NCBI GenBank assembly: GCA_963580285.1
Contig: OY757013.1
Location: 150,303,564 to 150,367,563 of the forward strand
Length of the DNA: 64,000 nt
Origin: Lucinisca nassula
Lineage: Eukaryota; Mollusca; Bivalvia; Lucinida; Lucinidae
Direction: 5' to 3'
Part shown: one piece after another, positions 1 through 11,934 of the stretch
Position numbering within the stretch: the first letter of the stretch is position 1
Layout: the number at the start of each line of letters is the position of its first letter
Translations under genes and position numbers: made by a program
The notes under the pieces: generated by a model
The model's input: only the letters and a program-made list of their open reading frames with translations
The model's database searches: none
Told to the model about the DNA's origin: nothing

Positions 1-1120
1 GATGATTGGTATGGTAACAAAAAAGGGTGTATCCTACAAGGAAACATCAACAATAATAACTATAAGATAACAATGCCTTAACAGGCTTGTCAATATTTGG
101 TCAACGGACAAGTCCGACGGATGCAAATAATCACATGATGATGATCAACTTTATGCATTCATCTTTAATCCAAAATATTCAGCCATGTGTCCATGTAAAC
201 ATACAATATGCATACTGACATGAATCGATGGAAACATGAGCACAAATGAACATGTCATATACGGACGGCATAGTTACGCTTATGCATCTAAATGACAGGA
301 CCCGAGCAAAATCCTATTATCAGGCTCTCTGTACGTAACGGGATAATTAGTATATGAAAATAACCAATGCATGGAATATTGCTGCCACCTTTTGTGTTAT
401 TGGTCTGATTTAAACCCTGAATATCCGTGCAATCTGCAGCATACTAGAAGAAATACTAATAAATGTATTTATGTTACTCTTATGGGTATTCAAGGAACGG
501 AAGAATTAGACAACTAGTGCATTTTTACGAAAGAAGATTATCACAGGTAAGGTTTCCATTGTTGTCAATGTCGTGGCAATTTCAGAGGTAAATGTATGGA
601 TAAAATGGCAATTACTTCACATAAGGGATTATCTGGGATATACCTGAACTATAATATATTCTTAAATGCCAAAGGAAACCTTTGAAAGGTTATGACATAG
701 TGGAATATTTAGATTCCTCTTTCTTAACTTTCTTCTCTCTTTTTCGTTCCCGGCGCCATTAAGTATCAAATCCATAAGCGTGCCTGTTATTGGTTATTTT
801 TGTGAAGGAACCTCGTTATCAGCCAATCAAATTCACTCTTTCATCCATCTTAAAATCAAGGGAGGCACCTACTCGAAGAACCAAAATGAGCGAATGGAAC
901 CGCAACACAGTAGAATAGAATAGAACAGGAATTGGAGATAGTGCAGAGATAGACCACCAGCTATATCACAGAATATGAACTATTGCAGAAAATGTCTAAA
1001 AGGCTGGAAAATATAATATGCACAACAAAAAGCACTGTGTGACACATGTATTGTAAGAAATGCGTTTTACACTTCTGAAGATCATAAAACTATACTTTAT
1101 GGTCATGTCAGAAAGTGTGT
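1..1120. other. Unique AT-rich DNA, no gene seen
   Basis: No open frame of 60 codons and no family shared with the rest of the window. It lies downstream of the stop of the CARD gene, on the far side of several repeats. A few GT/AG-like signals occur but nothing supports an exon. Confidence 0.4.
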
Positions 1121-1197
1121 GAAGCTCTCACCTTTCTACTTGACGGTGTTTACATAAGATTTGGCACTTCCCGGGGGTCACATACTTAACATGGACT

Positions 1198-1485
1198 TTT
1201 GTTTGTTTTATTTTAGGTTTTACGTCCCCGTCAACAGTGTATAAGTCATTTTGTAGAGGTTGCTTCCAATTTTGTGGGACATTTACCCGACATTGAGATG
1301 AAATGACATCCAAAGCCAATGAAACCAATAGGGTTTATAAGCATGGACGGTCCGATTCGCACCACTTTGCCTGGGCCAGCTTAGATGCTCTAAGGGGTTT
1401 ACCAGTACTCGTGTGCGGTCGGTTTCAGTGGAAGCACCATGTGGCCCAAAAATTTCTTCAAGCCACGATGGGCGAGGGCGATTAA
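1198..1485 (-). repeat. SINE family A, copy 1
   Basis: About 290-bp SINE-like element in reverse orientation. It has the family's 3' end (reverse complement of GACGGGGACGTTAAAC) and 5' end (GGGGCTTGAAGAAAT-like). At least eight copies lie in the window on both strands. The consensus ends in a CAAA-rich tail, as expected of a retroposed element. Small open frames inside it are not genes. Confidence 0.7.
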
Positions 1486-1489
1486 CATG

Positions 1490-1780
1490 GACTTATTTAG
1501 GGAAAGCATTTAAAAGTCTCCTTGTCTGAAACTAGAAGGCCCAGGTCTTCAATATTTGATATGCGGCTTCACCTGTTGTACCATTACCAAAATTGTTCAA
1601 ATTATAGCCCTTAGAGATCACTAAATTGGCCATGCTTAAGGGATCAAGTTTTCATAGACCCTTATTGGAATATATCTAAAAAATCTTCATGTAGAGGACC
1701 TATATCTAGATTGTTCAAATAATAGCCCTGGGGCCAAAAATAAACCTATTCTGGGGCCCACTTGTTTTACATAGGCATAT
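1490..1780 (+). repeat. Fragment of the 62.2-63.9 kb tandem family
   Basis: Carries the unit hallmarks AGGCCCAGGTCTT, TTGTTCAAATTATAGCCC and GGGGCCAAAAAT. About 1.5 units are present. Confidence 0.6.
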
Positions 1781-1784
1781 ACTT

Positions 1785-2160
1785 TTGGCTTTCCGCTATT
1801 GGTATTTCCACTGGGGTCTGTTGTTTCGTGTTTGTGTTCCTATCCTTTTGGTGTCTCTGATGGAAGCTTTGGGTTAATTGTATCGATTCCTGATCATTCC
1901 CTCCACTTCTATCGTTTTTATATAGAACAAACCTTAAAGAAACCTTTGCTATTTGGTACACACTACTACACATCTTTGTATACTTTCTCAAAACTTAGGA
2001 GTTCACATTTATATCTGTGTCGTATGGCATATGGGTGGGAACAAGGCTTCCCAGGGAAGTTGGAAGCACGTCCGACTGAGAAGCTAGAGCTTGCAGGTTT
2101 GATGGGAGCTGTGGGTTAATTGTATCGATTGCTGATCATTGCCTCCACTTCTATTTTGAG
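1785..2160 (+). repeat. Retroelement 3'-region family R, fragments
   Basis: Two broken pieces of the dispersed 3' region (GGCTTTCCGCTATTGG, GTGTCTCTGATGG, CCTCCACTTCTAT), the second starting near 2100. The open frame here reads through repeat only. Confidence 0.6.
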
Positions 2161-2384
2161 ACACAATCCGGCCACGTATTTCTATTCAAATTAATTCTGA
2201 AATATTTCCATCATCATCCTCCCCTTCTGCTGATTCAAAATTATCGGCTAAAGTATGTGTACTAATAATAGTAATGGTTAACCACTGGTGGAATAATGTG
2301 GTATTCTGACCACATTTTTGACATAGTTCTAATTAGTTGAAATATCCCAAATGTGCCAAGCACCACCAACTTCCTCCCAAGGCC

Positions 2385-2690
2385 TTGATGAAACATTTCT
2401 TAATAGAAATGAAGGCAATGATCCGGAATCGATACAATCAATCCGCAACTCCTATCCGAGACAACAAAGGGAAAACAGCTCAAACATGAAACAACCAGAA
2501 CCCAACGGAAACATCAACAGCGGAAAGCCAAAGGATAGTTACCTTACCATAAAATGGCCAATAGGCTATCAAAAACAAAATAATACAAGCGATACACAGA
2601 TTCAAAGACAAACCAGAACCAAATTAAACCGCGACAGAAGAATCGCCTTGCAACGGTCAGTGAAACGGATTCCATGGGGCCTATAGCCTC
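2385..2690 (-). repeat. Retroelement 3'-region family R, copy
   Basis: Reverse-oriented last 300 bp of the family, from the AATGATCCGGAATCGATACA end to the GAATCGCCTTGCAACGGTCAG section. Confidence 0.7.
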
Positions 2691-3060
2691 CAGTTTGTCA
2701 TTTTAAATTAAAATGTACATATGAGAAGAAATCATAATCATTTAGAATGTACTAGAGACAGTTAAGCTCAGGTGAGCGAGAAGGGTCCTCTGGGCCCTCT
2801 GTTTTCTTGTTTGTTTGTCTTTTTTTTTTTTTTTTTGAAAAACTTTGTCATTGCTCTAGCGCCTAAATTTATTGATGGGTTTAAATATAACTTAACACAA
2901 ATGGTGGGTATGATAATATCTCGAGCAAGATTGATTTCACTGTGGCTAACTGTATAAAAACGTGTCATCGCACTATCGTCTACATTTATGGATTTAAATA
3001 TAACCACACAAATGTTGGGTATGACAATATCTGTTGGAAGTTCGACTTTCAAGGTCCTGG
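2690..3060. repeat. Two-unit tandem repeat with poly-T
   Basis: Two copies of a roughly 125-bp unit (TTTAAATATAAC, TGGGTATGA-AATATCT) preceded by a poly-T run at 2819-2836 and by the element-end motif GCTCAGGTGAGCGA near 2768. Confidence 0.5.
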
Positions 3061-3084
3061 GCTCAATGTCAAGGCCACTGTCTA

Positions 3085-3650
3085 TTTTTAAACCGCGGCA
3101 GAAGAACCGCCTTGGAACGGTCAGTGAATTCCACTTGTGGTTAAATCGATTTTACAATCCACAATCCTCGCCCTTATTTCCGTCGCGAGTTAAACAAATA
3201 ATTTGTTCAGTCCGCATGAAGGCCTCCTAACTCATCAGTGCAACATCGTCGTGAACACAAAAATCAAACAACCACAGAGATGAAAAAATGGTGAGGACTC
3301 GACAGCAAGAACCACTGAAATTCTGGAGCAAAAGAATACCAACAGTTTGACTCCGATGGGCCCAACCAGAGACAGAGCATCAGGCAGCAACCAATATTAC
3401 ATAAATTAGATACTGTCCAATTCTCAGTAAACCTTTACGCTGGAACCGTCGTAGAATCTTAGGCCTGACCCACCGGCGTGCAATTATAGAGGGAAGCAAA
3501 GTTGACAACCGTGATTCCGTCAACCACCGTGCATGCAGTCTGTCGTATAACATTTACATTGTACCCTTTTTTATATCGAAGAATGATTTTATGAAATTGG
3601 GTGCTGAAGTCATTGCCTTTATATATTTTTCTGTTCTCGTCCAAATTAGA
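3085..3650 (-). pseudogene. Retroelement family R, 3' region with reverse-transcriptase-polyprotein remnant
   Basis: Reverse-oriented copy holding the end of the element's ORF (3459-3644; peptide motifs RQTACTVV, NCTPVGQA) and the following untranslated tail. The same peptide end recurs at about 12.5, 20.3-21.6, 27.1, 28.0, 39.0 and 39.9 kb with different frameshifts. This is a decayed retrotransposon fragment, not a host gene. Confidence 0.7.
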
Positions 3651-3943
3651 CCCCTATAGGTGTGCTATGTTGTCTTCTGATAAATCTAGTTACAGATGCA
3701 TTTTGCAGCTTCCCGGCTCCAAAACTTTACTGTAAAACCCATCCACAATGTCATTAGACAACAAAACAAAATCCGAGAAGGGTGACACTAACAATTTGAC
3801 TTTACAAACATTGATAATGATTATTGTTACATTAATAAAGCAAACAGATAAATCTGTCATTACAAACCAGTAAAGATCCTCTTCACTCATCTTGTTACCA
3901 TCTTGTCGATAGAAATAACGTTTCTCACCGACTGATGATTTCG

Positions 3944-3985
3944 TTTGTTTGTTGAGGTTTGACGTTCCTGTTAACACTATCTAAA
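3944..3985 (-). repeat. SINE family A, 3' remnant
   Basis: Only the last 40 bp of the family remain (GTTTGTTGAGGTTTGACGT). Confidence 0.5.
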
Positions 3986-3989
3986 TATG

Positions 3990-4240
3990 TTCTATAAAAG
4001 GGTTTTCCTTTGGAAGCAAGGAATACACCACAGAAGTGAAAAATATGGAGTGTACATGTTTTCTTGGCCAGACTAGCTAGTTTCGGCCAATTAGGCCTCA
4101 TCAGTGACCCTCAGATATTTTCAAAAATCCACAATGGAATCGAATCTACACTATGATGTAGGGCAGGGAGACGTTTTACAAGTCATTTTTGAAGATGTGA
4201 GACTTTTGCCCGATACTGAGATGAAATTATATGGGCCCCG
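3990..4240 (+). repeat. Fragment of the 260-bp tandem family (24.6-25.4 kb) and SINE scrap
   Basis: Contains TTTCGGCCAATTAGGCCTCA and the ACTATGATGTAGGGCAGGGA motif of the array at 24565-25395, then about 60 bp resembling the SINE A 3' half in reverse. The region 4240-4567 beyond it is unrecognised and should contain the 3' UTR of the CARD gene. Confidence 0.5.
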
Positions 4241-4567
4241 TCAAGCGATCTTGGTACTTATCGCCTATGCGAGCAATAATTCTAGAGGAACCTTCAGACA
4301 GAAAGCCATATCCCTGGCCCCTCTGAATGGCTGGGCATGCGCAGTTAAAATTTGTCATGACGGAATGCTCGAAGACACAAATTCGCTTGGCGGGGCTCAT
4401 ATACCTTCCGCCCCAAAAAGTGCTAGGATTTTAGGGGCGATCCGGCTCACATGACTTTTTCAGGGCAGGTTTATCAGCACTCAACGTTTGGTCAGTTTTA
4501 GCTCTTTGCGAAGCACCATGCAGTCCAATCTATTCCTCAAAGCATTGATAGCCGGGGCATCATCGAT

Positions 4568-4632
4568 TTATGTCAAGTAAAGAAAACATACATTTTCATT
4601 AACTCGATTCAGGTACCCTTCGATTTTATTTG
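4568..4632 (-). CDS. Ubiquitin-like domain, exon 3 of 3 and stop codon
   Basis: The acceptor CCAGACTTTCAG starts a short last exon in phase 1, 279 nt after the previous exon. The 21 residues ANKIEGYL, NRVNENV, CFLYLT end at TAA. They fit the last turn and strand 5 of a ubiquitin fold: Gly-Tyr at the place of ubiquitin Asp-Tyr, then a charged turn, then alternating hydrophobics. There is no C-terminal Gly-Gly, so the domain should not be conjugatable. No clear AATAAA was seen close downstream. Confidence 0.58.
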
Positions 4633-4911
4633 CTGAAAGTCTGGTGGCCAAACTAAAACCACCGGCTACCTAACGTTTTCCATTTATCCAGATATTACAT
4701 GAAAACTGTTTTTGGTTTTGGTCTGTTACTAAGATCATTTTAAAAATGAAAACGATGCTCTCTCAAACTCGTCGAATGATATTTTTAATTTAGACGCGTA
4801 ATTAATGTGCCATCTTCCGGATATTGCCAAATTTAGTACACGTATACAACAGTTGAATAAGCACACATTTGTACGGGGTATATTTAAAAAGTAAATGATA
4901 CATATACCCAC

Positions 4912-5025
4912 CTTTCTTCCAGCTAACAGCAAACTCGGCTATATATCTTAATTGTCTCACAGCCGGTGGAACTCCAAGTCGTTCCTCCATCTTTGACTTC
5001 ATAAATGGACACCCCAAATTATCAT
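4912..5025 (-). CDS. Ubiquitin-like domain, exon 2 of 3 (helix and strand 3)
   Basis: A 114-nt exon, phase 1-1, with acceptor TTTCTATATATAG and donor AAGAAAG/GTGGGT. The other two frames stop. Its 38 residues include PFMKSKMEERLGVPPAVRQL, which lines up with helix 1 of ubiquitin and the following Gly-Ile-Pro-Pro turn, then RYIAEF in the place of strand 3. At the position of ubiquitin Ile44, the centre of its main binding patch, this protein has Arg (in QLRY). This is the strongest single piece of evidence for the ubiquitin-like assignment. Confidence 0.68.
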
Positions 5026-5450
5026 CTATATATAGAAACAGAAAATGAATGCATCCGTTCTGTAGTCGCTGTATGTCTATACATATACATGCAAACATTC
5101 AACAAGAGCCTTCTCAGTTCCGAAAACCCAGAGCAGGCTACTATGTGATGTTACGTAAGCTGTTTTCACAGTTAAGCTACTCGATTATATAATAAATAAA
5201 TAAATACAAATCAATAAATACATAAATAAAAACATCGTCACGCAAACAGTTAACTTAATATTGATTTTTATGGATAATGTGTTATCGGCAAAAGTTATAT
5301 TAACCAAGAACTTACAACATCAACCATCTGTTTCGCAAATTGTACCAAATTAGAATATTTAAACGGTAAAACAAGATATATTTCAGTGTACTGTCGACAT
5401 CGAATTGTAACATGCAAAATTACTTTGACGACCTTTTAGACCTATGTGAC
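5026..5450. other. Intronic unique DNA with TAAA-rich tract
   Basis: AT-rich, with an imperfect TAAA microsatellite at 5190-5235. A minus-strand open stretch at about 5324-5398 has an acceptor-like and a donor-like end but the wrong phase for the flanking exons. Confidence 0.4.
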
Positions 5451-5750
5451 GGCCCCGCCCACCGGGGCTTGGAGAAATAGACGTGCTGCATTATGCTTCC
5501 ACGCAGAGCTGAAACGATCACACACGAGTAATGGTAAACCGCTTAGAGGATCTAAGCCTGCCCAGGCAAAGCGGTGCTAGTTGTCCCGGCAAGGCTTACA
5601 AACCTTATTGTTTTCACTGGGCGAGAGCGCGTGAGAAGTCATTTTATCTCAATGTCGGGTAAAAGTCTCACAAAATGGAAGCAACATCTCCAAATAGACC
5701 TATACAGTGTTGATAGGACGTTTAACCTAATATCAAACAAACAAAGACCT
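5451..5750 (+). repeat. SINE family A, copy 2
   Basis: Near full-length copy, from GGCCCCGCCCACCGGGGCTT to the AAACAAACAAAG tail. It lies in the last long intron of the CARD gene, opposite to the gene. Confidence 0.72.
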
Positions 5751-5759
5751 ATGTGACCT

Positions 5760-5960
5760 GAACAGTGGATTGACCTGTAGTATCTTCTATTAAAAGGTAA
5801 TCCATTGGAAGCAAAAGGAATACATCAAAAAACTGTCTAAGATATTCTGGGCCAGTCTAGCTACTTTTGCCAAATACAACTGATCAGTTCTCCTCAAAGT
5901 ATTTCAGAATATATCAGTGGAATCACTGATCCCTAGTTCTAGACAATACGATCTCATTAT
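5760..5960 (+). repeat. Fragment of the 260-bp tandem family
   Basis: Carries AATCCATTGGAAGCAAAAGG and the TCTAGCTACTTTTGCCAA section of the array at 24.6-25.4 kb. Confidence 0.5.
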
Positions 5961-6015
5961 GATAACATATCCATGTGAAATAGAACAGTCATTCATTTCT
6001 CCTAAACGACCACTT

Positions 6016-6315
6016 CAGCCCCCTCCCATCGGGGCTTAAAGAAATAGATGGGCTGCATGATGTTACCACGCAGAGCTGAAACCGGCCGCACACGAGTACT
6101 GGTAAATCGCTTAGAGGATCTAAGCCTGCCCAGGCCAAACAGTGCGAGTCGGATCGTCCATGCTTATAAACTCTATTGGTTTCATTGGGCGACAAGGCTT
6201 GAGCTGTCATTTCATCTCAATGTCGGGTAAAAGTCCCACAAAATTGGAAGCCGCGTCTCCAAAATGACCTATACAGTGCTGACGGGGACCTTAAACCTCA
6301 ATCAAACAAAACAAA
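6016..6315 (+). repeat. SINE family A, copy 3, with target-site duplication
   Basis: Full-length copy flanked by the direct repeat TAAACGACCACTT at 6003-6015 and 6316-6328. The 13-bp duplication shows retroposition and fixes both ends of the family. Confidence 0.82.
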
Positions 6316-6329
6316 TAAACGACCACTTT

Positions 6330-6955
6330 TTCTTATGAAAATGTGTAATATTTTTATGTTTCGAAAAGAGGTTGTAGATGCTCGTCAGAACCTCCTCATT
6401 GAGGTGGTTCTAACGAGTACCCACATCCTATGTCTGATGTTGTGAATTCGTTAGAACTGCCTAACTGTGGCGGTTATAACGAGTACACACAACCTATGTC
6501 AGAATAGTAATGAATACCACGTATACCCCTGGTTTAACTGTATAAAACGGAGTTTTCATTTCGCAGACTCAGTGTTAACGTGATGTATGAGGAGAGCTTG
6601 TGAGATCCGCTGATATATTGCTTTTCCAAGTCCGCGTACTGAGTACCCTTGTAATCACTACTTTATAATAACTCCCACAAAAATTTACAATAACACATCC
6701 GTGTGGCGTGGTGCATTATTTCATATCTCCAAACTGCCATTTTTCTTCTGAAAATTTGTGATATGTTTCTTATTTATACCCCATAAATAGGTTGTGAGTG
6801 TTCCTAAAACGCCTAATGGAGTTCCAAGTCTACCCACATCCGATGTCTTGGAACAGAAATAAGAACAAAAATGTATACCCCTGTAAACCCCCATTTTTTT
6901 TTCCAAGATAATGTGGGGGTTTAAAGGGGTTTTCATCACACGGACTTGTTGACGT
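6330..6955. repeat. Two degenerate palindromic MITEs
   Basis: Both hold the interrupted palindrome of the family best seen at 52373-52640 (GAACC-CCTC-GAGG-GGTTC core, flanked by CAGAAATAAGAA). The first copy (6330-6575) is also the target of SINE copy 3. Confidence 0.6.
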
Positions 6956-6959
6956 TATG

Positions 6960-7560
6960 TACATGAGACTGTTTCCTGTCAACACAAATAAAATGCTTAG
7001 ACTGAATATGTGATTAAGGCAATATCTTTGTGGACAACTGAAATATTTATCTTGATGTACCTGTGATATTAGACTTTTCTTTGTAAGTATTCGGCTTTCC
7101 GTCGTTAGTCAACCTATGTTTTGTGATTTTGAGTGAGCCATCATGCCACTAAATCTATCTATTTTTTTTCGATGGCTGTTATCTTATGCTTTTGACATTT
7201 CCTGAGAAACATATTCTGTTTTATTTTAATGTACTTCTTAGTACTATAGTAAATCTCAAATTTTCATATAGTTGCTTGTTCTGTCATAATCGCATTTGTG
7301 TTGTCTGTGTGATTTTTCCAGCAGCTGAGATGAACAAAACGCTTGTCAAACAATCAGAAACTATTTATTGACCTATGACTTAACATTTTTGTTCGATTAT
7401 TTACCGTTTATTATCATTCTAGGTATAACAATCGTGTTTATTTATATATGTAGTTTCATCAATATACTGCCCAAAATCTCAATGTATTTTACTGCCTTTG
7501 TGACAGTCGACTTATTATATACTATCCGGTTGTGAGGTCCTCGTTAGGGTTTAGTTATTT
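6960..7560. other. Intronic unique DNA, no gene seen
   Basis: AT-rich sequence without recognisable repeats or exons. Short open frames have no splice context compatible with the CARD gene. Confidence 0.35.
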
Positions 7561-8168
7561 GATGTTCGTTTTTCTTTTCCTTTGTGACTCTGATGGGAGA
7601 TTTGGGGTAATATTATGGATTACTGATCATTGACTTCACTTCTATTATTGATGTATGTGCTTGTTTTGTCTGTTTGCCTCAGGTCGCTGTAAACAAAATA
7701 CTTTTCAAATGATTTGAGATCGATAAAAAATAGATAATCGGAAAATCGATAATGCACGTAGTAAGATTCTTGGAAATAATAAAAACCACAAATGTAAAAC
7801 AAAAAAGTATCAGATAGTCAGCCTGTTTCTAATTGGGCCCATCGGGAGTCCAACTCTTGATTTTCTTCTGTTCTCTGGTCGGGCCAATCGGAGTCTAACT
7901 GTTAGTTTTCTTTTGCTCCAGATTTCAAGTACTTCATGCCACCGAGTTCTCATCAGTGTTTCATCTCTGTATTTGTTTGATTTTCATGATCTCGGAGATG
8001 TTGCACTGATGAGTTACAAAGCCCAAAAGTGGACTGAACAAAGTATTTGTCTAAACCAGGACAAAAATAAAGGGCGAGGATGGTGGCTAAGTAAAATAAA
8101 TTTAACCCCCCCCCCCCACCCAAGTAAAACAACTTTATACTGACCGATCCAATTCGGCTCTTCTGTTG
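7560..8168 (+). repeat. Retroelement family R, 3'-region pieces
   Basis: Two pieces (about 7560-7645 and 7826-8168) with GGGCCCATCGG, TTTTGCTCCAG and the run of 13 C residues near 8107. The second is cut off where the tandem array begins. Confidence 0.6.
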
Positions 8169-9237
8169 TGGTTTATATGCCCCAATTTTGGACAAAATGG
8201 AGGCATATTGTTTCTGGCTTGTCAGATCGTTCGTTCATTTGTTCGTTCGTCACAATTTCTTGTCTATAGCATAACTTAATAACCGTGTGACCAAATGTTT
8301 TGAAATTTAATGGGTAGATTCCTCATAAAAAGTCACCTTTATATCTTTTCCTATCCGAATCATCTGCCTTTTTCGAGTTACTTCACTTTTAATAAATTTT
8401 CATCGAAATCTCGTTAACAAAATATCTTCAAACGTGTTTGTGTTAGAGCCTTCATATTTGGTACAGAGATAGGGATGATAAGGATATCAAATGATCAAAT
8501 GTTCAACGAGGGTAGTTTTGTTGGAGTTATGGCCCTTTCTTATTTTCCGCCATTTAATCGTGTTGCTTTCTGGTGCATAGCATAACTGTAGAACCGTGAA
8601 TGCAAGTCTATTGAAATATTATATACTCGTGATAAAGGTGACCGTATTTGTTTTCCTTATCTGATTTATCTCCCATTTTAGTTATTTCCATTTTTAATAA
8701 AATAATCTTGTTGAAAATATAACCCTTTTCAATTTCTGGCCATTAATCATTTAATCGTGTGGCTTTCTTGTACAGTAGCATAACATTAGAACCATGAACG
8801 CTAGTCTTTTAAAATTTCGTATAGGGATTCGTCGTGAAAAAGGTGACCGTATTTGTTTGCCATATCAGAATTATCTCCCATTTTAGTTTAAAATAGCACA
8901 AAATCTTGCCAGCAAGGTATCTAAAAGTAATGAGCTAGAGTCTTGATATTTAGTATACCGATAGGGACTGCGGAGAAGATCGCCTAGTTAAATGTTCGTC
9001 CCTTTTGTAAAATGTTGTTCGAGGTTTGGCATGTTGCCATTTCTGACCATTTAGTCGTGTTGCTTTCTTGTGCTTAGCATATCTTCAGAACAATATATGC
9101 TCATGTTCCATGAATGGATTCCTTTTGACGAAATAGGTGATCCGTATGTTCTTTCTTATCCGACTGCTCTGCTTTTTAGAGTCATTACCCTTTAGATAAA
9201 ATAATAATGAAATCTCGTTAGCAACATATCTAAAAAG

Positions 9238-9510
9238 TTATTCGGCCTCGGCTTGCACAGTGGTAGAGCGTCCGCTCCGGGAATGGGAGGTCGCGGGTTC
9301 GATCCGCGGCCGCGCCATACCAAATGCGTGAAAAATGGTACTAGGAGCTCCCTTGGCTGACGCTCGCATTATCAGGGGTAGTCCTAGGAAGATAAATGAA
9401 GGCAGGTAAGTATTTGTTAGAGGATACTTTGTTTGTCGCAATAAAAGCTCTACAGAGCTTATGTTACTTGTTTCGAATATGCGACGTTAAATAAAGCTTC
9501 TTTATCTTTA
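9238..9510 (+). repeat. tRNA-derived SINE (family B)
   Basis: The head has a pol III A-box-like TGCACAGTGGTAGAGCG and a B box GGTTCGATCCG, as in a tRNA. A unique body and a TTTATCTTTATATCTTTA-like tail follow. The tRNA part is too altered at its ends to be a working tRNA gene. Confidence 0.75.
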
Positions 9511-10667
9511 TATCTTTAGCTACAGCTTTTATGTTTGGTAAACTGATTGGGATTGTAAACGAAATCACCTGATTAAATTTTCAAACAATTTAATGCCTGT
9601 TTTTGGAATAATAGCCCTTTGCGATTTCAGGTAAATAAACTGTGTTGTTTCATCCCAAGGCGGTCGTTCTTTTGCAGCGACTTATTTGTGATTTGGCTTT
9701 GTGCCGTTGGTTCGTGTTTCGTCTGTTTTTGTGTGTGCCTTCATGTCACTTACTTTCTTTATGTGAATTGTAAGCAAAATATTTTGAAAACTATTTAAGC
9801 AATTGCCTCGAAACTTAACATGATGATAGGGAATGATAGTTTGATCAACTGTTGAAAACATTCTGATTTGTTTTACAGTTAAGGCGCTTCGAAATTTTTT
9901 CCATTTAGGGGCAAAGATGTTGTTAATGACATAGTGATTTCTAGATATCGTTACAGTTCGTCTTTGCAAGTATGAATTGCTAGGGTATTGAATTTTCATA
10001 TATGGAGTCCTCATGAAAAAAAAAAAAAAAAAAAAAAAACAGCTGAAACATACTTTTATCTTGTCAGGTTTATGCCCCTTTTTCTAAAGTATGTCCATTT
10101 GAAAAGAATGTGATAAAATCTTTAAAACAAAATGTCTTATAAACTTTTTAAGCTAGCGCCTTGAAAGTTGATGAGTGCATTCCTAGTGATAAGTAGATGA
10201 CCGGATAATCTTCTGAAGAAATTCCGAAAAAAATTAATGAGTTATGGACCTTTCTAAATTTGGACATTTAAACATTGTGTGCACACATTTAGAGGCATGA
10301 ATGCAGGGGTTTTGAAATTTCATATATGGATTCCTCAAGAAAATACAGTCGACCGTATTTTTCCTGCTAGGATTATGCCCCTATTCTGAGTTATGGCCCT
10401 TTGAAAAATATGGATGAAATTTTCAGCAAAATATAAAAATAAACTGTTCTAGCTAGCGCTTTGAAAGTTGATGAGTGCATTGCTAGTGATTAGTAGAAAA
10501 CCTAATTAACATTCAAAGAAATTCAAAACATTCTTCTTGAGTTATAGCCCTTTTATAACTGTGCATTTTTTGCACGTTGCTTGCTTTGTGATGCATAGCA
10601 TAACTTTTGAACCATGTATGCTCGGGTTTTGCAATTTCGTGTTGGATTTCGCATGAAAAAGCAGCTA

Positions 10668-10862
10668 AGCCTGTCCAGGAACCGCGGTGCGAGGCGGACC
10701 GTCCATGCTAATAAACCCTATTGGTTTCATAGGGCGACAGGGCTTTAGATGTCATTTCATCGCAATGTCGGGTAAAAGTCCCACAAAATTGGAAGCAGCG
10801 TCTCCAAAATGACCTTTACAGTGTTGACGGGGACGTTAAACATCAAGTCAAACAAATCAAAC
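10668..10862 (+). repeat. SINE family A, copy 4 (5'-truncated)
   Basis: Begins within the element (AAGCCTGTCCAGG) and ends in the CAAACAAATCAAACAA tail. Nested in the large tandem array. Confidence 0.7.
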
Positions 10863-11934
10863 AATGAAAAAGCAGCTGATCTGTTTTATTGTCTTGTCAG
10901 GAATATGCACTTTTCTGAATTATGGCCGTTTGCAGGAAATGAATGAAATGAGATTAGAAGATAACCTGATTAACGTTAAAAAAATCCAAAACATTCGTCT
11001 TGAGTTATAGCCCTTTTATAAATCTTTGTATTTGCACATTGCTTGCTTTGTGATGCATAGCATAACATTTGAACCATGTATGCTAGGGTTTTGCAATTTC
11101 GTGTTGGATGACGCATGAAAAAGCAGCTGACCTGTATTTTTGTCTTGCCAGGAATATGCACTTTTCCGAATTATGGCCGTTTGAAGAAAAATCAATGAAA
11201 TCTTGTCAGCAAATTATCTCAAGAACTATTAAAGCTGGAGCCCATGAAAGACGCTGAGTACATTGTAAGTGATAAGTAGATGACCATTTTTTCTTTTGAA
11301 CGAATGCTGAAAAATACGCCGTGACTTATGCCCCTTTCCTGAGTTATTGCCCTTTGAATTGTTTTTGATGAAATCTCGGCAGCAAAATATCTATCGTCTT
11401 TGCATGTATGTATTGCTAGGGTTTTGAAATTTCATATATGGATTCCTCATGTTACAAACAGCTGAAACTTACATTCATCTTGTCAGGATTATGCCCCTTT
11501 TTCTTTTAAACAAAATATCTCATAAACTTTTTCAGCTAGCGCCTTAATAGTTGGTGAGTGCATTGCTAGTGATGAGTAGATGACTTGATAAACTTCTGGT
11601 GAAATCCGAAAAAAAATGAGTTATGGCCCTTTCTAAATTTGGGCATTTAAACATTGTATGCATACATTTAGAGCCAAGTATGCTGGGGTTTTGAAATTTC
11701 ATAAATGGATTTCTCTAGAAAAAATAGTTGCCCATATTTTTCTTGTTAGGATTATGCCCCTATTCCGAGTTATGGCATTTGAAAAAAATGGATGAAATAT
11801 TGTCAGCAAAATATCTCAAAACTATTAAAGTTAGAGCCTTGACAAATGATGAGTGTATAGCATGTGAACGGTTTATGACATGATTACCTTTCGAAGAAAT
11901 TCCAAAACATAATTGATGAGTTTTGACCCTGTGT

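Noticed and set aside
3690..3977. Minus-strand 95-codon frame ending VLEPGSCKMHL, first taken as the end of the ubiquitin-like domain
   Set aside because: Its best acceptor leaves the wrong phase, and the exon at 4568-4632 fits better in phase, spacing and fold.
4104..4454. Plus-strand 116-codon frame
   Set aside because: It begins in repeat sequence (260-bp family plus SINE scrap) and has no recognisable domain.
5324..5398. Minus-strand open segment with YTEIYLVLPFKYSNLVQFAK between an AG and a GTAAGT
   Set aside because: It ends in phase 0 while the next exon must be entered in phase 1, and its peptide does not fit the ubiquitin-like fold. The segment at 13163-13243 does.
9238..9310. Possible tRNA gene
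   Set aside because: A and B boxes are present but the acceptor stem is not intact and a SINE body follows.
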